From Brumicola pallidula DSM 14239 = ACAM 615 (GTDB lineage: Bacteria; Pseudomonadota; Gammaproteobacteria; Enterobacterales; Alteromonadaceae), in NCBI RefSeq assembly GCF_000428905.1, contig NZ_AUAV01000008.1:124001-188000 (forward strand): a stretch of 64,000 nucleotides of DNA. The letters are read 5' to 3'. Position numbers and translations under genes: made by a program. Within the stretch, counting starts at the first letter, position 1, and the number at the start of each line of letters is the position of its first letter. The notes beneath the pieces are model-generated. The model made no database searches. It worked only from the letters and a program-made list of their open reading frames with translations, and was not told the origin of the DNA. This document shows, in pieces, positions 27,265 to 35,486 of this stretch.

Positions 27265-28089
27265 ATGTCGCTCTCTGCAAGTAGCCTGACCAAAAATACA
27301 GACGTCAATATCGGATTTATGCATGGTTGGGGTATGAATTCTGGCGCATTTACGCAACTCATTAAGATCCTGCAAACTCAATTAAAACAACGTCAGATAA
27401 GCGGTAACTTACGCTTTAATTTGTATACCATCACCTTACCAGGGCACGGTGAAAAGCATAGCGTCGTTCCTAGTCCGTTTGATTTAGTTGGGATTACCAA
27501 TTCAATTAGTCCAGAAATTAAACAAAATACGATATTAATAGGGTGGTCCTTAGGCGGCTTGGTTGCACAATATCTAGCCATTAAACAACATCCGAATTTG
27601 ATTGGGCTGATGACTATTGCGACAACGCCAAAGTTTCAGATGGCAGATAATTGGCCTGGTATTAAGCCTGACGTATTGGACATATTTATGGGCCAACTAA
27701 AACAAAACCATCACAAAACAATGTCACGCTTTTTGGCAATTCAAATGATGGGTGTTGAAAATGCAAAAGTATTGATTAGAGAAATTACTAATGCGATTGA
27801 TGTTTACCCTACTGCCAATATCACTGCGCTATCCGGTGGCTTAAAAATTCTGCAAGATGCAGATATTAGGCAGCGCATTAAAGAAATCAAGGTACCCACT
27901 TTACGCACTTATGGAAGACTAGATAGTCTCGTACCTCATCAGATTATCAATCAAATTCAGCAGCTTCAACCAGCCAGTCGTCATTTGATATTTAAGCATG
28001 CTTCCCATGCGCCGTTTTTAACTGATGCGAATGAATTTTCAAAGCACATCGTCGATTTTATTAATGATGTGAGTACGACAACTTACTGA
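27265..28089 (+). CDS. bioH: Pimeloyl-ACP methyl ester carboxylesterase BioH
   Basis: BioH removes the methyl group from pimeloyl-ACP methyl ester in biotin synthesis. The alpha/beta hydrolase has the nucleophile elbow GWSLGG (Ser95), the aspartate in TYGRLDSLVP and the histidine in HASHAPFL, plus the oxyanion-region MHGWGMNSG opening. The RFLAIQMMG segment in the cap is typical of BioH. The divergent bioH/comF pair is conserved with E. coli bioH/gntX, which supports this name over other esterases. No other bio gene lies in the window. Confidence 0.9.
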   Translation: MSLSASSLTKNTDVNIGFMHGWGMNSGAFTQLIKILQTQLKQRQISGNLRFNLYTITLPGHGEKHSVVPSPFDLVGITNSISPEIKQNTILIGWSLGGLVAQYLAIKQHPNLIGLMTIATTPKFQMADNWPGIKPDVLDIFMGQLKQNHHKTMSRFLAIQMMGVENAKVLIREITNAIDVYPTANITALSGGLKILQDADIRQRIKEIKVPTLRTYGRLDSLVPHQIINQIQQLQPASRHLIFKHASHAPFLTDANEFSKHIVDFINDVSTTTY

Positions 28090-28136
28090 TTGCTAATAAA
28101 AAAATAAGAAAATGCAAAAAAATAAAAAATAATAGC

Positions 28137-28163
28137 TAAAGAAATCTAAAGCTGTGCCGATAA
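28137..28163 (+). promoter_or_regulatory. Sigma-28 (FliA) promoter
   Basis: TAAA at 28137-28140, exactly 15 bases, then GCCGATAA at 28156-28163 matches the flagellar sigma-28 consensus at every core position and in spacing. Transcription would begin near 28170, leaving a leader of about 105 bases before the ATG at 28276. Confidence 0.85.
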
Positions 28164-28230
28164 CACAGATACGGAAAGGTGTATAGTAACGCTGAGACTT
28201 TTAACGCTATACATTCAACTATGTAGAAAA

Positions 28231-28249
28231 GCAGGATATGGACACCTGC
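28231..28249 (+). other. Hairpin in the leader of the sigma-28 transcript
   Basis: GCAGG and CCTGC form a small stem around a nine-base loop about 25 bases before the start codon. It may modulate translation or be chance; no T-run follows. Confidence 0.35.
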
Positions 28250-28275
28250 CATCCTTAGCAAAGAGGGTCTAACAA

Positions 28276-28533
28276 ATGACAAATGGTATCGATACTGGCA
28301 ATTCATCAAGTGCTTTCTATGCTGGCGTTCAAGGTTATAACCAGGGTGCTGAGCAAGTTAGGCAAGCTACGATTGATTTATCTTCAGCAAATAATTCAAG
28401 TCGTGAGAAGCCAATAAATATTAACCAAACTGCAGTCGAATTAATCTCCGGAAACTTGCTGGCAGAAGCGTCAGCTAAAGTCATAAAAACGGCTGATGGG
28501 ATGCTTGGTACCATTATTGATACCTTCGCTTAA
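28276..28533 (+). CDS. Short protein with a flagellar rod/hook C-terminal motif
   Basis: This is an 85-residue protein. Its last ~35 residues (TAVELISGNLLAEASAKVIK, then TADGMLGTIID) resemble the C-terminal helix shared by FlgC, FlgE and FlgG, where similar A-K-V-I-x-T-A-D-x-M-L-x-T-L-I-D patterns occur. The N-terminal part (FYAGVQGYNQGAEQVRQA) resembles the N-terminal helix of the same proteins, and the beta domain between is missing. An exact sigma-28 promoter upstream supports a place in the flagellar regulon. AGAGGG precedes the ATG. No other flagellar gene is in the window. Its job (an axial part, a cap, or a secreted substrate) is unknown. Confidence 0.75.
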   Translation: MTNGIDTGNSSSAFYAGVQGYNQGAEQVRQATIDLSSANNSSREKPININQTAVELISGNLLAEASAKVIKTADGMLGTIIDTFA

Positions 28534-28578
28534 CTTGCAGTTACTACGTTTTATTAAGATGAGAGTGTAGAGCAACAA

Positions 28579-29061
28579 ATGAATATTGTAACGGTCATCC
28601 CGAATAGCTTTGGCTATCCTACCAATAGTGCAGGAACGGATGCCGTGCGTCGAGATAATGTTGCGCGTGAAGCGATCCCTTCAATTTCACAAGGCGAAAG
28701 AGGCGCTGCAGAAAAAGGCATTGGTAACGAGGGCGAGCGTAATAATCAAGCTAACTTATTCCAAAATCCTACGTACGATCGCCCATCAGTCAGTCAGGCT
28801 TTTGCGAACAACTTAAATGGTCAAGCTACCAAAGATAATGCGAATGAAGAAAGTGCGGGTAAAGAAAACGCGGGTAAAGAAAACGCGGAATCGAAGCAAG
28901 AGCAGCAAAAAATTGAAGACGGCAAACGCAATGCAGGAGCTCAAGCATTGAAAGCAGGGCTGGAAATAAGTCAACAAACACAGCAAACGGCAGCCGTAGT
29001 TAGCGGTTTTTACGCCAATGTTTTTGCACAATCAAAAAGTAGCTTGAGCTTTACGGTGTAA
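28579..29061 (+). CDS. Hydrophilic low-complexity protein, likely co-transcribed with the flagellar-type gene
   Basis: I do not recognise the family firmly. The 160 residues are polar and rich in Asn, Gln, Glu and Ala, with no membrane helix or signal peptide. An in-frame 15-base duplication encodes repeated AGKEN (about residues 94-103). The segment VRRDNVAREAIPS followed by AAEKGIGNEGER recalls, from memory, the N-terminal part of SprA-like putative metalloprotease proteins, but the catalytic HExxH part is absent. A coiled-coil-like C-terminus (residues 110-150) ends in a hydrophobic patch. It lies 45 bases after the preceding gene without a terminator, so it probably shares the sigma-28 transcript. 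Confidence 0.65.
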   Translation: MNIVTVIPNSFGYPTNSAGTDAVRRDNVAREAIPSISQGERGAAEKGIGNEGERNNQANLFQNPTYDRPSVSQAFANNLNGQATKDNANEESAGKENAGKENAESKQEQQKIEDGKRNAGAQALKAGLEISQQTQQTAAVVSGFYANVFAQSKSSLSFTV

Positions 29062-29122
29062 TGCTCGGTCGTTTTGGTATTGCATATCCTTGGCAAAACA
29101 TAAACGCTGAAGAGTGCCTCGT

Positions 29123-29980
29123 TTATTCGCTCTGAGACCATTGAATATCTTGATAATCAAATCCGGCCGTTAATGTGGGCTTTACCACTTCAAAGTATGG
29201 CGATAAGTCAAAATCCCTTGGCGTAAAATGACTAAAATGGCGTTTAGTTAAAAGCTGCTCATCTTTGAGCCGGATGACCTTTCTAAGGTTTATTAGTGTT
29301 GTTTCTTTGCCATCATTGTGTTGTTTAATAATACTGTTTGCACTGCCCAATTTGCTTTTATTCAGGTGGCTTTGCGCACTCGCGTCGGTTTGCATTAAAT
29401 TTTCACACACATCGATTTGCATAGGTAAAATAGGATAACGAATTGACTGAAATGCCTGTGCTATTAAGGTTGAACAAATCGCTTTGGTTGGGTCGCCACT
29501 GCCGAAGGCCAACATACTGCGCCGAAAACGTTGAGGAACCGGTGGTGTTGGCAACAAATAACGCATCAAATCAAAGATGTTTTTAGTGTCGTACTGATGC
29601 CCGATCCTCTCTATGACAAAGCTCAATAAGGTTGTTGTATCTTCGGCGGTCAAATTGACAGGGCGGCAAATGCGTAAGTTGAAGCCGTCATATTTGTCCA
29701 GCGGTACCGTAATCACACCTTCAACTAGGTCCGCTTCTAGAATAGGGTACAAGCCGGGTTGCTCGCCAATAAAAATACACACGTGTGACCATGTAGATTG
29801 AGTGAGATACTTTATGGCTGAGCTAATGCGATTATTACCCTCAACCAAAATGAGGTCGCCAAGACGGAGATTGGCTTGGAGTTGCTCAGTACTCAACACT
29901 GAAAACGTTTTGTAATGCGCAGTGGGCTTAGTTAAAAACTTGGCTAAGCCATTGCCTACCGAGGACATCACTGCGGCCAT
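29123..29980 (-). CDS. YiiX/YebB-like permuted NlpC/P60 cysteine hydrolase
   Basis: The N-terminal part LRLGDLILVEGNNRISSAIK and the histidine segment STWSHVCIFIGE fit the permuted papain-like fold of the YiiX/YebB family, and the nucleophile is likely the cysteine in TKAICSTLIAQAF. Members of this superfamily hydrolyse peptides or lipid-linked amides; the substrate here is unknown. The family's permutation places His before Cys, as seen. The protein is 285 residues without a signal peptide. Its start is two bases after the tex stop codon, so it is probably translated from the tex transcript. Confidence 0.8.
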   Translation of the reverse strand: MAAVMSSVGNGLAKFLTKPTAHYKTFSVLSTEQLQANLRLGDLILVEGNNRISSAIKYLTQSTWSHVCIFIGEQPGLYPILEADLVEGVITVPLDKYDGFNLRICRPVNLTAEDTTTLLSFVIERIGHQYDTKNIFDLMRYLLPTPPVPQRFRRSMLAFGSGDPTKAICSTLIAQAFQSIRYPILPMQIDVCENLMQTDASAQSHLNKSKLGSANSIIKQHNDGKETTLINLRKVIRLKDEQLLTKRHFSHFTPRDFDLSPYFEVVKPTLTAGFDYQDIQWSQSE

Positions 29981-29982
29981 AG

Positions 29983-32322
29983 CTATTTTTTCGCTTTATT
30001 AAATGCGTCGGCAAACGCATTGCCCATTGCCGCATTTCCGCTACTTTGTTTGGCTGCCGGTTTCTGTGCACGTGCAGGCGCTTGGTTTTGCGATTTTGTT
30101 TTAGTAGAGCGTTCAGGTCTGCCTTTAGGCGCATTATCAGATGCTGTTGGCGTGTCATCCATGCGCATGGATAATGAAATTCGTTTGCGCGCAACATCTA
30201 CTTCCATAACTTTTACTTTGACCACATCGCCGGTTTTTACTACTTCACGAGGGTCGCTAATGTATGTATTTGTCATTGACGATATGTGAACCAAACCATC
30301 TTGATGCACGCCAATATCGACGAATGCACCAAAATTTGCCACATTACTGACAACGCCTTCTAAAATCATTCCTTCTTTGAGGTCTTTCATGGTTTCGACC
30401 CCTTCTTTAAAACTCGCGGTTTTAAACTCAGGTCGTGGATCACGTCCTGGTTTATCTAATTCTTTTAAAATGTCTTTTAGCGTAGGTAAACCAAACTCTT
30501 CAGTGACAAATTCTTCAGGATTAAGCTGCTTTAAGAGCTCAGTATTGCCGACCATGTCATTAACCGCAATGTTGGACTTTGATGCAATGATATCGATTAA
30601 GGCGTAAGCCTCCGGGTGAACGGCGGAAGCATCGAGTGCATTCTTACCATTCATCACTCTTAGAAAACCAGCGGCTTGCTCATACGCTTTAGGCCCTAAT
30701 CTTTCGACTTTCTTTAGCGCTTTACGGTCTGCAAAAGCACCATTAGCATCACGAAACATGACAATGTTATTGGCTAAAGTTTTGTTTAAGCCCGACACAT
30801 GCGATAACAACGCTGGGCTCGCTGTATTTAAGTCAACTCCGACCGCGTTTACGCAATCTTCAATGACAGTGTCCAACGATTTACCCAGCTGACTTTGGCT
30901 AACGTCATGCTGATATTGGCCAACACCAATTGCTTTTGGTTCAATTTTCACGAGTTCGGCTAATGGGTCTTGTAGTCGGCGTGCAATTGACACTGCGCCA
31001 CGCAATGACACATCCATACCCGGCAGTTCATTAGAGGCAAGTTCCGAGGCGGAGTAAACCGACGCGCCAGCTTCACTTATCACAATGCGCTGTACTTTTA
31101 ATTCGGGTTCGGCTTTCATCATTTCGCCAACCAGCTTGTCAGTTTCACGCGAGCCAGTGCCATTACCGATGCTGATCAAGTCTACTTTATGCTGTTTACA
31201 TAAAGTAGAAAGCGTGCGCTTTGATTTATCCCACTGATTTTGCGGTGCGTGAGGGAAAAAGGTAGTGGTATGAATGACCTTGCCTGTGGCATCAACGATG
31301 GCTAATTTCACACCGGTACGAATACCTGGATCCAAGCCCATGGTGACTTTTGGCCCTGCGGGTGCCGCCATTAATAAGTCGTTAAGATTTTTCGCAAATA
31401 CCTTTATCGCTTCGGCTTCAGCTTGTTCGCGCAACGTACCGAAAAGTTCAGTCTGCATATGCAAAAGAATTTTAATTTTCCATGTCCATTGAACAACTGA
31501 TGTTAGCCATTTATCACGCGCAGAATCTGTTAAACGCATATTCAAAGATTGCTCAATTAGTTCTTCGCCATGCGAGCGACGAGCACCTTCTTCTTGCTGC
31601 GGATCGGCATCGATATTAATTTGCAGAATGCCTTCATTACGACCTCTGAACATAGCTAGGGCACGATGTGACGGAATTTTTGCGTACTTTTCAGTGTAAT
31701 CAAAATAGTCTTTATATTTTTGCCCTTCAGTCTCTTTTCCTGGGGCAACAGCGCTTTTCACGTGTGCATTACGAGTAAGATACTGACGAACGCTTTGTAG
31801 TAAATCGGCATTTTCAGAAAAGCGTTCCATCAAAATAAACTTGGCGCCATCTAAAGCAGATTTAGTGTCTAGGATACTATGTTCGGCGCTAATATACTGC
31901 TCTGCAAGCGTTTCAGGTTGCGCGTCTGAATTACTGTATAGTTCGTTGGCGAGTGGTTCTAAACCTGCTTCAATAGCTATTTGGCCTTTAGTGCGTCGGC
32001 GCGGTTTGTAAGGTAAATATAAGTCTTCAAGGGTGGTTTTATTATCAGCTGCAAGTAATTTTGCTTTTAAGCCTTCTTCCAATTTACCTTGTTCATTAAT
32101 CGATTTTAAAATCACTTTACGACGTGCTTCTAAGTCGCGTAAGTAGCCTAAGCGCTGCTCTAAGTTGCGCAATTGAGTGTCATCCAATCCTTGGGTTACC
32201 TCTTTACGGTAACGAGCGATAAAGGGCACTGTAGCGCCTTCGTCTAGTAAAGCCACTGCGGCTTGAATTTGTTTTGGCGACGCGTTTAACTCGGAAGCGA
32301 TTTTCTCGATGATCATGAACAA
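29983..32322 (-). CDS. tex: Tex family RNA-binding transcription accessory protein
   Basis: Tex (YhgF in E. coli) binds nucleic acid and influences transcription. The 779 residues have the full set of domains: the N-terminal helical region, a YqgF/RNase H-like domain around [20 protein letters not shown], helix-hairpin-helix segments ([15 protein letters not shown]) and a C-terminal S1 domain ([20 protein letters not shown]). A low-complexity basic tail rich in Ala, Lys and Gln follows. It is divergent from greB across 245 bases; in E. coli greB and yhgF are also neighbours. Confidence 0.97.
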   Translation of the reverse strand: MFMIIEKIASELNASPKQIQAAVALLDEGATVPFIARYRKEVTQGLDDTQLRNLEQRLGYLRDLEARRKVILKSINEQGKLEEGLKAKLLAADNKTTLEDLYLPYKPRRRTKGQIAIEAGLEPLANELYSNSDAQPETLAEQYISAEHSILDTKSALDGAKFILMERFSENADLLQSVRQYLTRNAHVKSAVAPGKETEGQKYKDYFDYTEKYAKIPSHRALAMFRGRNEGILQINIDADPQQEEGARRSHGEELIEQSLNMRLTDSARDKWLTSVVQWTWKIKILLHMQTELFGTLREQAEAEAIKVFAKNLNDLLMAAPAGPKVTMGLDPGIRTGVKLAIVDATGKVIHTTTFFPHAPQNQWDKSKRTLSTLCKQHKVDLISIGNGTGSRETDKLVGEMMKAEPELKVQRIVISEAGASVYSASELASNELPGMDVSLRGAVSIARRLQDPLAELVKIEPKAIGVGQYQHDVSQSQLGKSLDTVIEDCVNAVGVDLNTASPALLSHVSGLNKTLANNIVMFRDANGAFADRKALKKVERLGPKAYEQAAGFLRVMNGKNALDASAVHPEAYALIDIIASKSNIAVNDMVGNTELLKQLNPEEFVTEEFGLPTLKDILKELDKPGRDPRPEFKTASFKEGVETMKDLKEGMILEGVVSNVANFGAFVDIGVHQDGLVHISSMTNTYISDPREVVKTGDVVKVKVMEVDVARKRISLSMRMDDTPTASDNAPKGRPERSTKTKSQNQAPARAQKPAAKQSSGNAAMGNAFADAFNKAKK

Positions 32323-32567
32323 CTCAATAATTGAAATAGAGGATTGGATTGAATAAGGCGCTCTGCATAGTTTTTGTCACTTGTACTTATTATAAAATTT
32401 TTGCAATAACTGATATTAATAACTCGGTGAAAACTACCTTTGCAATAAATAGCATAGAGGCTTACTGTTTATATCATTGATTATAGCATTCAGTGATAGC
32501 GGTTAAAGTACTTTATGCATTAATATATAAGAATTGATATTCACCCCCGTTTACTTTGGATAACTGC

Positions 32568-33047
32568 TTGAAAACTAAACTGATCACACGCGAAGGTTAC
32601 ACAAAGTTAAAAGACGAGCACGACCATTTGTGGTATACCAAACGACCAGAAATTACCAAAATAGTGACTTGGGCTGCCGGTTTGGGTGACCGCTCAGAAA
32701 ATGCCGACTACACCTTCAACAAAAGAGTACTTCGACAAATTGACCGTCGGGTACGGTTTTTACGCAAGCTATTACCTGAATTATCGATTATTGACTATCG
32801 CCCAGAACAAGCAGGAAAAGTATTTTTTGGGGCTTGGGTAGAGATAGAAAACGGCGAGGGCAACACCAAGCGCTTTAGGATTGTTGGACCCGAGGAGATT
32901 TATGGCGACGTTAAAGACTATATTTCAATCGACTCTCCTATGGCCAGAGCATTACTGAAAAAAGAAGTAGACGATGTATTTAAGGTGAACACACCCAAAG
33001 GCACAAGTGAATGGTATATCAATTCGATTGAGTATCAGAAGAGTTAA
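32568..33047 (+). CDS. greB: Transcription elongation factor GreB
   Basis: GreB enters the RNA polymerase secondary channel and stimulates cleavage of the transcript in backtracked complexes. The N-terminal coiled coil with the acidic tip is clear (TWAAGLGDRSENADYTFNK has the conserved D and E of the tip), and the C-terminal FKBP-like domain has VFFGAWVEIENGEG and YISIDSPMARALL. I choose the TTG at 32568: it aligns with the E. coli MKTPLVTREG start, gives 159 residues against 158, and has GGA seven bases upstream. An earlier TTG at 32556 would add four residues. GreB rather than GreA is supported by the WxxxRPE segment and the close E. coli match. Confidence 0.95.
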   Translation: MKTKLITREGYTKLKDEHDHLWYTKRPEITKIVTWAAGLGDRSENADYTFNKRVLRQIDRRVRFLRKLLPELSIIDYRPEQAGKVFFGAWVEIENGEGNTKRFRIVGPEEIYGDVKDYISIDSPMARALLKKEVDDVFKVNTPKGTSEWYINSIEYQKS

Positions 33048-33120
33048 CGCTTTATCTCGGCTTTTAGGCATAATCGCGCTAGCATATCCCAGAATTTAAT
33101 AATTAGGTCAGCGTAACCCG

Positions 33121-33720
33121 ATGTTCAACAAATTGTTTATATTAGTGATTAAAGGTTTACTCACCATTCTCCCTTTCGTGATCACGATCTATTTATTGAC
33201 GTGGCTTATCAATACTACCGAAACCTTACTTTCAACCTTGATAGCGGAAGCCTATTACTTTCCTGGGCTAGGTATTGGCTTAGCGCTTCTGGTACTAGCC
33301 ACTATTGGTATTATCGTTAATTTATATGTTATAAAACTGATTATCGAAAAAGCCAACAGCCTATTTGACCGCGTCCCTTTAATAAAAACGGTATTCGGCG
33401 CAATAAAAGATGCCGTCGATTTATTTCAAGTTAAGCAAGACCAAAATACCAAGAAAGCTGTTTCTGTGCAGGTATCTGAAGGCGTTAATTTAATTGGTTT
33501 TATTACCGGTGATTCAATTGCTGAAGTGCTGTATCCGGGACAAAATAAAACCGCAGTGTATGTCCCTTTTAGTTACCAAATAGGCGGGTATACACTGTAT
33601 TTGGATGCAGATAAAATAACTGAACTGTCAATTGATGTAGAAACCGCTATGCGGATAGCCGTTACAGGCGGCAATTCGATTAAGCAAGCCAAGCCAGCTA
33701 AACCAGCAAGCGAAGAATAG
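33121..33720 (+). CDS. DUF502 family membrane protein
   Basis: This is a 199-residue inner-membrane protein with two N-terminal helices (about 5-28 and 47-72) and a soluble C-terminal domain. The sequence KGLLTILPFVITIYLLTWL and the PLIKTVFGAIKDAVDLF segment after helix 2 are the marks of DUF502. The family is widespread and its function is not known. The C-terminus is a short Lys/Ala/Pro tail. It follows greB by about 70 bases and may be co-transcribed. Confidence 0.88.
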   Translation: MFNKLFILVIKGLLTILPFVITIYLLTWLINTTETLLSTLIAEAYYFPGLGIGLALLVLATIGIIVNLYVIKLIIEKANSLFDRVPLIKTVFGAIKDAVDLFQVKQDQNTKKAVSVQVSEGVNLIGFITGDSIAEVLYPGQNKTAVYVPFSYQIGGYTLYLDADKITELSIDVETAMRIAVTGGNSIKQAKPAKPASEE

Positions 33721-33741
33721 TCGACGTTATGCTCAGGCTAG

Positions 33742-35280
33742 CTAGTCACCGCATTTGCTGTAACAGCTGGGTTTTCTAGGGCAAACCGCACCGCGAGCAC
33801 AGATTAGGCGAGCGTCACTTTCAATACCGCGTTCAACCCAGTTGATATTTAAAATCCGGGCTACACTCGTTAGCTGTGACTTTATACTGGCAGAGATTGC
33901 CGACGAGCCACCTCCTTGCACACAAGCCTGCTTAAGATCCTCAGCAATAGACGCTGAATCACCGCCTTGCGCATCAATTGCTGGATTTAAGTCTATGCCC
34001 GTGCACAACACACGATTGTTGTTTGACATGTCTTTGACGTTGGTTGATTCGCAACAATAAATTCTCGGTTCATCGCCCACGTTTAAGATAGATATTTGCG
34101 CACTACTGCCTTTAACTGGTGTATTTATCATGCGAAATACCGCCCAATGTTGACAAGGGTCTTCTACTTCTCGCATATTCCCCCAAGGCAATGGGATACC
34201 ATTTCCCCGATAAACTGCTTTGAGCTTACCCGGTGCATAGGCGTCAAAATAGTGCCAATGGCGATAGGAAGATACGGCTGTCATGCGGCGCATAGCAACA
34301 GAAGCCGAGACCCCGACTTGTTCATGCGTTTTGATTTCGTAGCCTTGGCGGTCAAGTAATTGCCGAAAAGGTACTTTCGGACAAAGCAACGCACCTGCAA
34401 AAAAGCTGGATTCAAAGTCACGCCATGCATGCAAGATATCTTGTGCGTCGAGAGTTGAAGATTGTTTTAGTTGGCTACCACCCTCTGAAAACGTATTGTT
34501 GGGGTTCAGACCAGTTAATAAAACGCTCTTCAGCCCGTCTCTGTTATGTAAAACACTGTGCCCGATGTGCACTGCAAGATCGTATTTCAAGCGGTTAGTG
34601 AATGACTTCAATATTTGATTAATGTAAATAGTGCTAGGTGAGTCAAAAAAACTGGTAACTAAACTATTTCCGCCGGTGGATGATATGACACCAATCTCTT
34701 TGGCTACTGCAGCAGGTAATTTTTTGAACCACTTGATCATCAAGCCCTGCTGTTTCGCGATCTCAAGTAAATCGTCAACGCTCAATGGCATGCGCTTTAA
34801 ACCGACTTCTTCAGCAGCTCGTTCTAGGTCAGGAAAATGATTTTGATGATGTTCTTGATGCGCGCGGATCAGTAAATGCGCAAATTGTCTTCCGCTGGTG
34901 CCGGTTTGAGATAGCATTTCTGGGATCGCAATTTGCAGTATTTCATTTGAAAATAAAAAGCTAGGTTCCAGCGCAATGCCACTGATCCCGCCGCGGCTTC
35001 CTTTGATTGGCGTAATCGCTTTTTCTTCAGGTACATCATCTAAAAACCAATCCATCTGCTTTTGAAAAACAGACGCGATAACCGTTAACATATCTTCACT
35101 TGGCACGCGTTTTCCGCGCTCTATCATGGATAGATAAGATACCGATGGTGCAATTTCGGCGTTCACTCTAATGCAGCGAGCAGACAAGTCTTCCATTGTT
35201 AGATTATTACGCTTTCGCAAGTTACGAATTTTGGTGCCCATTAAATGGGACTTTCGACTTAATGACTTTGTATTTTTCAT
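33742..35280 (-). CDS. XRE family regulator with degenerate IrrE-like and C-terminal DUF3612-type domains
   Basis: The N-terminal ~75 residues are an XRE helix-turn-helix (LRKRNNLTMEDLSAR through YLSMIERGKRVPSED). The middle has an ImmA/IrrE-like helix, LAVHIGHSVLH, in which the metal HExxH is broken, suggesting ligand sensing rather than proteolysis. The C-terminal ~250 residues end in a cysteine cluster (CARGAVCPRKPSCYSKC). The architecture fits the RamB/short-chain acyl regulator group, and I think the C-terminal part is DUF3612, recalled from memory. It is divergent from the malate synthase-like gene, and a repeat cluster lies at its start. No Shine-Dalgarno sequence precedes the ATG, so a leaderless transcript is possible. 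Confidence 0.85.
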   Translation of the reverse strand: MKNTKSLSRKSHLMGTKIRNLRKRNNLTMEDLSARCIRVNAEIAPSVSYLSMIERGKRVPSEDMLTVIASVFQKQMDWFLDDVPEEKAITPIKGSRGGISGIALEPSFLFSNEILQIAIPEMLSQTGTSGRQFAHLLIRAHQEHHQNHFPDLERAAEEVGLKRMPLSVDDLLEIAKQQGLMIKWFKKLPAAVAKEIGVISSTGGNSLVTSFFDSPSTIYINQILKSFTNRLKYDLAVHIGHSVLHNRDGLKSVLLTGLNPNNTFSEGGSQLKQSSTLDAQDILHAWRDFESSFFAGALLCPKVPFRQLLDRQGYEIKTHEQVGVSASVAMRRMTAVSSYRHWHYFDAYAPGKLKAVYRGNGIPLPWGNMREVEDPCQHWAVFRMINTPVKGSSAQISILNVGDEPRIYCCESTNVKDMSNNNRVLCTGIDLNPAIDAQGGDSASIAEDLKQACVQGGGSSAISASIKSQLTSVARILNINWVERGIESDARLICARGAVCPRKPSCYSKCGD

Positions 35281-35291
35281 TTTTTATACAC

Positions 35292-35323
35292 TTTACACAT
35301 TTTGTAAAATTTACAGTGTGTAA
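35292..35323. promoter_or_regulatory. Operator-like inverted repeats upstream of the XRE gene
   Basis: Two adjacent palindromes lie just upstream of the regulator's start: TTTAC-N7-GTAAA at 35292-35308 and TTACA-GTG-TGTAA at 35311-35323. The outer arms TTACACA (35293) and TGTGTAA (35317) also form an inverted repeat. The position next to an XRE gene suggests autoregulation; control of the divergent gene is possible. Confidence 0.5.
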
Positions 35324-35436
35324 TTTTAATTGTGAAATTATTTAAAAAATTACTCTATGCTAGTCAGCAAGTCAAGTAAATATGCATTTCGAGCATTACT
35401 TACTTTTAGCGCAGATCAGTAGGTCTGGGTTACTTG

Positions 35437-35478
35437 TTAAGAATTAGATGTTAAGAATTAGATGCTAAGAATTAGAGG
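35437..35478 (+). repeat. Three 14-bp direct repeats ending in the ribosome site of the malate synthase-like gene
   Basis: TTAAGAATTAGATG occurs at 35437-35450 and 35451-35464, and CTAAGAATTAGAGG at 35465-35478. The third copy differs at two positions, and its end creates the AGAGGA ribosome site eight bases before the ATG at 35487. Confidence 0.9.
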
Positions 35479-35486
35479 AATTGAAT

